Made by a program: the position numbers and the translations under genes. Shown here one piece after another: positions 16,576 to 24,600 of a DNA stretch of 48,386 bases (its first letter is position 1; each line of letters opens with the position of its first letter). The notes under the pieces were generated by a model that saw only the letters and a program-made list of their open reading frames with translations, did not search any database and was not told the DNA's origin. The DNA is from Candidatus Cloacimonadaceae bacterium (lineage in GTDB: Bacteria; Cloacimonadota; Cloacimonadia; Cloacimonadales; Cloacimonadaceae): contig JAUYAR010000150.1 in NCBI GenBank assembly GCA_030693415.1, forward strand, positions 1 through 48,386. The letters run 5' to 3'.

Positions 16576-16593
16576 GCAGCATCGGCATGCTGC
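16576..16593. repeat. GCAGCAT palindrome (family B), copy 3
   Basis: gcagcatcggcatgctgc followed by gctacat, identical to the copies at 27251 and 37070 including that tail. It lies 15 nt before a long palindrome. Confidence 0.85.
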
Positions 16594-16608
16594 GCTACAT
16601 CCAAAGCA

Positions 16609-16686
16609 TTAATCAAGCCTTAATCAAGCGTTAATCAAGCGTAATAAAACTAACGCTTGATTAACGCTTGATTAAGGCTTGATTAA
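16609..16686. repeat. Perfect 34-bp-arm palindrome of TTAATCAAGCG units (family D), copy 1
   Basis: The left arm at 16609-16642 and right arm at 16653-16686 are exact reverse complements around a 10-nt loop (aataaaacta). Each arm is three 11-bp units (TTAATCAAGCC, then TTAATCAAGCG twice). As RNA it would form a very stable hairpin between the uptake operon and lepA, but no U-tract follows. Confidence 0.9.
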
Positions 16687-16749
16687 CGCAGTCAAGTGAG
16701 AGAGCGGCTTGCCGCCAAGGTGAATATCCTAACAATCCACCCTTCTACT

Positions 16750-16897
16750 CGTCCACCGCTCCGTTTCTCATTCTCTGATTCCTCTGTCCCTCTGTGGTGA
16801 ATCAAATCTCTGAAACTCACTCTTCCACCTTATTCAAACCACCTAAAAACTCAATTTGATTGACAAAAGCGCGCCAAAGCAATTTAAGGCACATAAT
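16750..16897 (+). promoter_or_regulatory. Pyrimidine tract plus TTGACA promoter-like module ahead of lepA
   Basis: A CT-rich tract containing ctctgtggtgaa and aaatctctgaaactcac is followed by cacctaaaaactc and TTGACA at 16860-16865. CATAAT begins exactly 26 nt after the box, at 16892. It aligns with the module ahead of lepB, including the order and spacing of the gtggtgaa and TTGACAAAAG elements. Confidence 0.5.
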
Positions 16898-16946
16898 CGG
16901 TAAGATGGATTTAATTCGCTATCCGGCAAGGATATAAGGACAAAAA

Positions 16947-18746
16947 ATGAAACAGGAACACATACGAAACTTCTGCATCGTCGCCCACATCGATCATGGA
17001 AAATCTACTCTGGCGGATCGGTTTTTGGAAGCGACTCACGTGATCGGCAAAGGCGCTGAGGTGGCTCAGGTCTTGGACAGCATGGATTTGGAACGCGAAA
17101 AAGGCATCACCATCAAGAGCCACGCCATCAGAATGATCCACAACTATAAAGGACAGGACTATATCCTGAATCTGATCGACACCCCCGGGCACGTGGATTT
17201 TTCCTATGAAGTTTCCCGCGCGTTAGCTTCCTGCGAAGGCGCGATCCTTTTAGTGGACGCCTCCCAGGGCATCGAAGCGCAAACGATGAGCAACCTTTAT
17301 CTGGCTCTGGAAAATAACCTAGAGCTGCTGCCGGCACTGAACAAAATTGATCTGCCCAAGGCGGATATCGAAGGCACGGAACACGATCTGGTGGAAATCC
17401 TCGGCTGCAAACCCACTGACATCAAACGCGTGAGCGCCAAAGCCGGACTCGGCATCATCGAACTTTTGGACGCCGTCGTCGAAGTCCTTCCCGCTCCCAA
17501 AGGCGTGGAAAATTCTCCTCCCAAAGCTTTGATCTTCGATTCCTATTTTGATATGTATCGCGGCGTGGTGGTGTTGGTGCGCGTCTTTGACGGAATGCTG
17601 AAAAAGGGAGACCGCATCCGGCTTTTTTCAAACGCCCGTGAATATGATATCGAAGAGATCGGATATCTGGGGCTCAAGTTCTCTCCCCAAAAGGAATTGT
17701 TGACCGGTGAGGCGGGATATGTGATCGCCAATATCAAAGAAGTGGCGGACGCGCGCGTCGGAGATACCATCACTCTCGCCAAGGGCGGCTGCACGGAAAT
17801 CCTGCCAGGCTTTATGGAGCCGAAACCGATGGTCTATAGCGGCATCTTTCCGATCAACGGCGAGGACTATGAAAACCTCGTGGATTCGATCGCCAAGCTT
17901 AAGCTAAACGACGCCTCGCTCATCTATGAAAAGGAAAATTCCGCCGCGCTCGGATATGGTTTTCGTTGCGGATTCCTCGGCATGCTGCATCTGGAGATCG
18001 TGAAAGAACGCATGATGCGGGAATATAACATTCCGATCATTGCCACAACGCCCAGCGTGCGCTTTCTGATCAAGCTCAAAAACGGATCCGACATCATCGT
18101 CAACAACCCCATCGACTTTCCTGATCCAAACTATATCGACACCATCGAAGAACCCTTTATGGAGACGGAGATCATCGTTCCCACGGATTATATCGGCAAC
18201 ATCATGAAACTGGCTCAGGATCGCCGCGGCATCCAGAAAAACATCCAGTATATCGATGAAAAACGCGTAGCATTGCATTATGAGATGCCGTTGATCGAGA
18301 TTATCTTCGATTTTTATGACAAGCTCAAAACCGTGAGCCGCGGCTATGCCTCGCTGGATTACTCCTTCAAGGATTACCGTCCCTCAAACGTGGTCAAGGT
18401 GGATATCCTGATCAACGGCGAAAAGGTTGATGCCATGAGCTTTATCTGCCATCACGACAAAGCTCATAATTGGGGAAAAAGCGTCACCACCACGCTCTCG
18501 GAAGTGATCCCGCGGCACATGTTCAAGATCGCCCTGCAGGCTTCCATCGGAGCCAAGATCATCGCCCGCAGCACAATCAACGCCATGCGCAAGGATGTGC
18601 TGGCAAAGTGCTATGGCGGAGACGTATCGCGCAAACGCAAGCTATTGGACAAACAAAAGGAAGGCAAGAAAAAGATGAAGGATATCGGCAGCGTGTCCGT
18701 CCCCCAGGAAGCTTTCCTCGCAGTTTTGAAAGCGGATCGCGATTGA
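16947..18746 (+). CDS. lepA: Elongation factor 4 (LepA), back-translocating GTPase
   Basis: Ribosome-associated translational GTPase. P-loop region AHIDHGKS is at residues 13-20, REKGITIKSHAIR is switch I, DTPGHVDFSYEVSRAL is G3, and NKIDLPKAD is G4. The C-terminal LepA-specific domain is present (DILINGEKVDAMSFICH, then the Lys/Arg-rich GGDVSRKRKLLDKQKEGKKKMK). At 599 residues it is the standard length. AAGGA lies about 8 nt upstream of ATG 16947. It is followed after 13 nt by a BamA/TamA-like gene. Confidence 0.98.
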   Translation: MKQEHIRNFCIVAHIDHGKSTLADRFLEATHVIGKGAEVAQVLDSMDLEREKGITIKSHAIRMIHNYKGQDYILNLIDTPGHVDFSYEVSRALASCEGAILLVDASQGIEAQTMSNLYLALENNLELLPALNKIDLPKADIEGTEHDLVEILGCKPTDIKRVSAKAGLGIIELLDAVVEVLPAPKGVENSPPKALIFDSYFDMYRGVVVLVRVFDGMLKKGDRIRLFSNAREYDIEEIGYLGLKFSPQKELLTGEAGYVIANIKEVADARVGDTITLAKGGCTEILPGFMEPKPMVYSGIFPINGEDYENLVDSIAKLKLNDASLIYEKENSAALGYGFRCGFLGMLHLEIVKERMMREYNIPIIATTPSVRFLIKLKNGSDIIVNNPIDFPDPNYIDTIEEPFMETEIIVPTDYIGNIMKLAQDRRGIQKNIQYIDEKRVALHYEMPLIEIIFDFYDKLKTVSRGYASLDYSFKDYRPSNVVKVDILINGEKVDAMSFICHHDKAHNWGKSVTTTLSEVIPRHMFKIALQASIGAKIIARSTINAMRKDVLAKCYGGDVSRKRKLLDKQKEGKKKMKDIGSVSVPQEAFLAVLKADRD

Positions 18747-18759
18747 CCAAAACCCCACT

Positions 18760-20418
18760 ATGAAGAAGCTGCCGGTTCTGATCGCCATCCTGCTCTGCGC
18801 TTTGCAGATCGGTGCTCTCAGGATCAGGGAGGTTTCCTATTCCGCGGATTTTCCCTTTGACGAAGTGAGGCTGAGACAGGTTTCGGGCTTGAGGAAAGGA
18901 GCAGAATATTCCCCGGAGCTCCTGAAAATGGCGATCACCGCTATGCAGACCGAGCTAAGCAGACAGGGACGCCATTTCGTGAAAATCCCTTATCCGGAGC
19001 TGATTCCGGTTTCTGAGGAAGAGCTGGATTTGAGCTTTCTTTTGGACGAGATCATCAGTTCAAGGCAGGTATCGGTTCACTTTGTCGGCATGCGTTATTT
19101 TTCCGAGGCAAAGCTGAAACAGGTTTTGCTCATCGGAGAGGAACGCAGATTCAGCATTGATGAGCTGCCGGGCTTGATGAACCTGATCCTGGATCAATAT
19201 CATCAACGCGCCTATCTCTTTGCCAAGGTGAGCCTGGACTCATTGGTTTATGGGGACGCGCTCGGCGCCTGGCTGAGAATCGAGGAAGGCAAGCCTTTCA
19301 AGGCGGAACGCTACTATTTTGAGGGCAACCAATATACCCGCGATCAAACCCTGATCAAGCTTTCCGGGCTGGCGCAAAAGCCTTTGATCACCCCCCAGGC
19401 TCTCGATCAGGCGGAACAAAACATCCTGCGCAAAGCCTATATCCGGGACGCGATCATCGAACCGATCGAGGAAAACAGCCTCCTGATCAAGATCGAAGAA
19501 GGCAAGATGACCTATCTGGAAGGCATCCTGGGAATCAACCAGCGTGAATTGAAAACCGAGCTCAGCGGTCTGTTGCGCTTGAAGTTTCTCAATCTCTGGG
19601 GTTCGGATCGATCGATCAGTCTGTATTGGAAAGAACACAGCGGCAGCGGAGAACTGGAACTCAGCTATCATGAATCAGGGCTCAACCGCTTTCCGCTCTC
19701 CGGCGATCTCTATCTCTATCGCGCAGTGCAGGATTCTTCCTGGATCAAATCTCAGGTCCGCGCCGAGATTTATTCCTATTTTGCCAATCACCGCTATGGC
19801 ATCGAAATGGTGGGTGAATCCATCGCTCCGGGCATGCGGCGTCCCATTATCGTGGATAAAAACGCCCGCCGCAGCATCGGCGCGTTCTGGAGATTCGACA
19901 ACAGCCGCCCGAGGATCAATCCTGCCAAAGGCATCGAAGCTGATCTCGTCTATCGCATAATCTACTCAGACCTCGCGAAACGTTTCAGGGACGCCTTTGA
20001 AGCGGATTACAGCACCTACTTGAGGATATCAAACCGCTTTGTGACGTCGCTGGGATTTCACCTTCGCAACCTCAACGACACCGCGGCTTTGGATTATGAA
20101 CTCTATAAAATGGGTGGTTATTCCAGCCTGCGGGGCTATGGCGAAGATGAGATCAGAAGCCACCGGCTCGGATGGGCAAATTATGAGCTGCGCTATCACC
20201 TCAGTCCCCAATCGCGCGCATTCGTCTTTTTTGATCATGGCGCTTACGCATTGCCGCTGAATCGTTTCAAATCAGACCTCCTCGCTCTGGGGCTTGGCAT
20301 CAAAGTGAATACCAGACTCGGAATTCTGGGTATCGCCTATGGGCTTGGCTATCGGGAAAACGGCTTTGCGGATTTCGGTTCCGGCATGGTTCATGCCGGG
20401 CTTGATTTGTCTTTTTAG
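18760..20418 (+). CDS. BamA/TamA-like outer-membrane protein with POTRA repeats
   Basis: 552 residues. A signal peptide (about 1-19) precedes POTRA-like segments (IREVSYSADFPFDEVRLRQV, VHFVGMRYFSEAKLKQVL, AERYYFEGNQYTRDQTLIKL). A C-terminal half of alternating amphipathic strands includes GGYSSLRGYGEDE, the conserved loop-6-like motif with VRGF replaced by LRGY, and ends in an aromatic (LDLSF). Omp85 proteins insert barrels or export polypeptides. It is shorter than BamA (about 800), so it is probably a TamA-like or accessory member. It probably shares the lepA transcript. Confidence 0.8.
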   Translation: MKKLPVLIAILLCALQIGALRIREVSYSADFPFDEVRLRQVSGLRKGAEYSPELLKMAITAMQTELSRQGRHFVKIPYPELIPVSEEELDLSFLLDEIISSRQVSVHFVGMRYFSEAKLKQVLLIGEERRFSIDELPGLMNLILDQYHQRAYLFAKVSLDSLVYGDALGAWLRIEEGKPFKAERYYFEGNQYTRDQTLIKLSGLAQKPLITPQALDQAEQNILRKAYIRDAIIEPIEENSLLIKIEEGKMTYLEGILGINQRELKTELSGLLRLKFLNLWGSDRSISLYWKEHSGSGELELSYHESGLNRFPLSGDLYLYRAVQDSSWIKSQVRAEIYSYFANHRYGIEMVGESIAPGMRRPIIVDKNARRSIGAFWRFDNSRPRINPAKGIEADLVYRIIYSDLAKRFRDAFEADYSTYLRISNRFVTSLGFHLRNLNDTAALDYELYKMGGYSSLRGYGEDEIRSHRLGWANYELRYHLSPQSRAFVFFDHGAYALPLNRFKSDLLALGLGIKVNTRLGILGIAYGLGYRENGFADFGSGMVHAGLDLSF

Positions 20419-20635
20419 GGTATCCCCAAAAAAAATCTCTTGCCAAAAATATCATACTCTATAGGTTGGCGACAATAAACAAGTACATAGATGTGAGTAA
20501 GGACTGTGTGAAAGGATACTAAAGGGCTCGCGCCTTTTTCGCCTTTCAAACAAAAAGCCCCGGCATGGCTATATCTGCCGAAAATATCAAAATCAAACCC
20601 AAAAAAATATGGATTTCACTTATGGAGGAATCACC
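20419..20635 (+). promoter_or_regulatory. Leader region of the small lipoprotein gene
   Basis: I see no gene here. TTGCCA (20440-20445) follows an A-tract, and CAATAA lies 27 nt later. A hairpin aaagggc/gcctttt at 20521-20538 may end the lepA-BamA transcript, and a short stem cggca/tgccg follows at about 20561-20580. The spacing leaves a 5' leader of about 150 nt. No riboswitch class is recognised. Confidence 0.35.
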
Positions 20636-20818
20636 ATGAAAAAACTTATCTTATTGGCCCTAATCGCTATGATGCTTATCGGCATGGTCGCTTTCAGCGC
20701 GTGCAAAGCAAAGACCGAAGAACCCAAGACTGAAGAAATCGCTCCGGCTATAGAAATCCCCACTGATACTACAGTCGTGGTTCCGGTGCCTGAACCAGTT
20801 CCAGCCAAAATCAAGTAA
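20636..20818 (+). CDS. Small predicted lipoprotein, 60 residues
   Basis: MKKLILLALIAMMLIG... is a signal peptide ending in FSAC with Cys at residue 23, a slightly unusual lipobox because of Phe at -3. The mature part is only about 38 residues, rich in Lys, Glu, Pro and Val, with PVPEPVPAKIK at the end. GGAGGA lies 6 nt before the start and a strong intrinsic terminator follows at 20859-20889, so it is a self-contained transcription unit, probably well expressed. It may be an outer-membrane tether analogous in size to Lpp; the C-terminal Lys invites that comparison but does not prove it. Confidence 0.75.
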   Translation: MKKLILLALIAMMLIGMVAFSACKAKTEEPKTEEIAPAIEIPTDTTVVVPVPEPVPAKIK

Positions 20819-20858
20819 TACAAACACGCTGAAACAACAATAGCGCAGTCCTTAAAAA

Positions 20859-20889
20859 ACGGGTGTCCTTGTGACACCCGTTTTTTTTT
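20859..20889 (+). terminator. Intrinsic terminator after small lipoprotein
   Basis: acgggtgtc (20859-20867) pairs with gacacccgt (20873-20881) around a 5-nt loop and is followed by a run of T. An A-run precedes it, so it could work on both strands. Confidence 0.92.
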
Positions 20890-21012
20890 ACTCATAATTT
20901 TTTTAAGCTGTTGAATCAATTCCACATTCCCGGACTTTGAGGAAGGCAGATATTATCGTGAAAAAAGGAATGTTTCTTGCATCGTTAACGCGATATAAGC
21001 GAGGTAGATTGC

Positions 21013-21480
21013 ATGACGACTAAAACCGCAAAAGACTACTTGTGTTACTGTGGACTGAACTGCAGGATGTGCAGCATCGTTGCCACCTTGCCGCGCCTGG
21101 CGGGAAACTTGCATCAAACCCTTCAGGAAGACGGTTGGGAATTCTATGGTTCCGAGCTCTTTCCCGAGTTTCCGGATTTCTGGAAAGTGTTGAAAAGCAT
21201 CTCCGAACTTGATCAGACCAGCCCTTTTTGCCGCGGCGGCTGTGGAGACCCTGATTGCGGGATCCGCAAGTGCGCCATCGCCAAAGACATCGACGTCTGT
21301 GCTTTCTGCGTCGAATTTCCCTGTAAACAACTAACCGATTTCATTAGACGTTATCCGTTTATAGTGCAGAACAATCACCGCATCCGCGAGATCGGCATCG
21401 ACGCCTGGCTAACAGAACAGGAAGAACTGGCTGCCAAAGGTATCACAAACCGTGATCTGTGCATTCAATCCGGCATGTGA
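21013..21480 (+). CDS. DUF3795-like cysteine-rich protein
   Basis: 155 residues with a Cys-rich N terminus (YLCYCGLNCRMCS, Cys at 11, 13, 17, 20) and a second cluster (CRGGCGDPDCGIRKCAI, then CAFCVEFPCKQL). This is the DUF3795 layout. The function is unknown; the Cys pattern suggests metal or Fe-S binding. GAGG lies about 8 nt before ATG 21013. It is flanked by a terminator and a 190-bp gap, so it is probably monocistronic. Confidence 0.8.
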   Translation: MTTKTAKDYLCYCGLNCRMCSIVATLPRLAGNLHQTLQEDGWEFYGSELFPEFPDFWKVLKSISELDQTSPFCRGGCGDPDCGIRKCAIAKDIDVCAFCVEFPCKQLTDFIRRYPFIVQNNHRIREIGIDAWLTEQEELAAKGITNRDLCIQSGM

Positions 21481-21670
21481 AACGCATGATCTGCAAAATC
21501 AGGGAAAAATGGTTGACAATTTCATCCTACTCCGTAAGCGTGGTGTCGTGGTTGTTTTCATCTTCATAAGATTGAAAAAACGCACCTATAACAGTGACAC
21601 TGAGTATGGGTCAACATAGGAAAATGAGTATAAAAACGAAAATAAGATAAATAAACTAAAGGAGCCGATC

Positions 21671-24600
21671 ATGAAAAAGATCCTCTTGATTAACCTGATG
21701 ATCGCAATCTCTTTGTTATGTTTTGCCGGCATAGACGAGTTTTACTCATTCAATGCCACCACTGGAACATACGTTCCGATCACAGGAACCCCAATTCCGT
21801 CGATTCACTCGGACGATGCCTTATCCGAAGCCATCAATATCGGGTTTACCTTTCCCTATGGAGAAAACGTTTATACGGTGGTTCGCGTTTCCTCAAACGG
21901 ATGGGTGGGTTTTGGTCCAACTTTTGCTCACAGCAATCTGAGCAACCAGCTTCTGTCCACCGAGTACCGTCCTTTGGCAGCACCGCTCTGGGATGACATC
22001 AGTTTGTCCGGCGGCACGGCACAGTATCTCGTGACGGGCACGGCGCCAAACCGGATCTTCACGGTTCAGTATCAAAACGCGAGGTGGAATTACAGCGCCA
22101 CCAACCAGTTCAACTTTCAGGTGCGTCTCTATGAAACCGGAAAGATAGACTTCATCTATGGCACCTATACCGGCACGCCTTCCAACGCTTCGGCTTCCAT
22201 CGGGATAAACATGCTGCCCGGTGGATCAACCTGGATCTACAGCGTAACTCCCGGTCCGCCGGCAACTGTATCCCAAACCACGGAAAACATATCAATCTCA
22301 GCCTTCCCAGCCAATGGCACCATCTATGAGTTCCTGCCTTTAGTGGCAGCAAACAACGATCTGGCGGCTGTGGGACTACTTGGAGATACCACTCCCTCGC
22401 AGGGAACTCCCACCAATTATACCATAACGGTTCGCAATCGCGGCTCCAATGCCCAAAACGTATATCAGGTCAAGCTTGTCACATCTACGGGGGCTGAACT
22501 GGCATCGATCGCCGGCACTCCCATCGCCGCGGGACAGACCATCGATTTCACTGTTACCTGGACCCCCGCAACCGAGGGTCCGCTGATCATTCGTGGCAGG
22601 GTCGTCCTTGTCGGAGATCAAAACCCAAACAACGACCAGACTCAGCCATTGAACATCACCGTCATGCCCGAAGGCATGGTGGTCGTCACCGTCGGAGCGG
22701 GAGACCAGCAAGCCCAGATCCCCGTCAATATGTACTGGATGAACAGCCTCTTCGAGACTCTTTACTATCCTCAGGAACTCGGTATGTTCGGCACAGTCAC
22801 GGCTCTTTCCTTCTACAACAGCTTTGTGACCAACCTGCCGAATAAACCCACCAAAATCTGGCTCGGCTCCACTCAAAACGACAACCTTGCCGGTGGATGG
22901 ATTCCCTCCACGCAGCTCACACTCGTCTATGACGGCAATGTGAATTATCCCATCGGGCAAAATACCATCACCATCCCCCTGCAAACTCCATATACCTACG
23001 CCGGCGGAAACCTCGTGATGATGGTGAACCGTCCCATGGACACGCAGTATTTCTCCCCTTCGGACGTTTTCTATAGCCAGACCGTGGGCACGAACCGCAG
23101 TCTGCATATCTATTCCGACGGAACGCAGTACTTCCCGGAAAATCCTCCCACCGGAGCCACACCGACCGGGCAATTTCCTAAGACCACCTTCCACATGACT
23201 CCAATTGGCCCAAATCCGATTTTTATGGTCAACCCCAGCAGCCACAACTATGGAACGGTGCTCCTGAACAGCACCCACAACCGCAACTTCAACGTGATGA
23301 ACGTAGGTGGCGGAACCCTCACCATCACCAGCATCGGCATCGCAGGCAGTGAATACATGACCCTGCAAAACCTGCCCGCGCTTCCGGCAAACCTGAATAC
23401 CGGTCAGTTACTCACCTTCACCGCAAGATACAATCCCACGATCGCGGGGAACCATACAGCCACGATCACCGTGAACGATCACCTTCGTTCAGGGGGACGC
23501 TCCACCCGGGACCGCCTACCCAACACCATCGCGCTGACGGGTAGCTGCGTCGATCCCACCATCACCGCGCTGCCCTACTTGCAAAACTTCGATGCGGTCA
23601 CAGCTCCCGCTTTACCTGTGCAATGGACAACCATCGTCCAATCCATCGCCCCCGCCGCAGGAGTGACGACCAGCGCCACAACCCCATACTCGGCGCCTAA
23701 TAGCGCTCTGATGACAAACAGCACGGACGCCAACGCTTCGCTGATCTTCGTAGCGCCTCCATACGTGAACACGATCAACACCAACGCTACCAGAACCAAA
23801 TTCTATGCCCGTTCCTCCGGAGCGAACTTCACCCTCTCCGTGGGTGTATTAACCAATCCGCAAATCGCTGCGACCTACATCGAAACCCAGGTGATCACTC
23901 TCAGCACTACCTGGACGGAATACGTGGTCACTTTCGGAGGTTATACCGGCACGGGCAGAACCATCGCTTTCAAGCATGGACTGGGTGGAACGAACCGCTC
24001 CATTTTTCTGGACAACATCATGCTGGAATACATCCCTCAAAATGATCTTGCCGCGCTATCAATAACCGGAAACACCACGCCCTCCGTGGGCATGCTGTCA
24101 AACTATAGCATCAGCATCTTCAACTGGGGTTCGAACCCGCAAACGACCTATCAGGTGAAGCTCTTCCGCACCGGCGACGTCGAGCTTGGATCAGTTGCCG
24201 GTCCAAACATCAATCCCGGTCAGACGGTCGTCGTTGCTGTGCCATGGACTCCCACCGTGGAAGGCGCCACCCAGGTCTATGGCAAGGTCTTCCTCACGGG
24301 AGATCAAAACAACCTGAACGACCAAACCCCGAACTTCCCTGTCGTCGTCCAACCCCAGGGCTTGATGGTTCTCACCATCGGCTCAGGCAACCAGACCGGT
24401 CGCTTCCCATTGGATATGTATTACATGAACTCGCTGTTTGAGACCCTATACTATCCCGCGGAGCTTGGAAACACGATCGGCGTCATCTTTGGCGTTGGAT
24501 TCTACAACAACTTTGCGACCAATCTGCCGAACAAACCCACCAAAATATGGATGGGCACCACCACCCAAAACGATCTCTCCGCCGGATGGATCCCCTCCAC

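Larger units (their letters stand above)
16403..16946. other. Intergenic repeat block between znuB-type gene and lepA
   Basis: I find no gene. From left to right it holds a GCAGCA-gtgcat-TGCTGC hairpin (16413-16430), a GACAGTCG element, a family B palindrome, a long TTAATCAAGCG palindrome, a pyrimidine tract and a TTGACA box ahead of lepA. Confidence 0.8.

Noticed and set aside
20521-20600. Known riboswitch in the lipoprotein leader
   Set aside because: Short stems are present but no class-specific core was recognised, so it is listed only as a leader region.
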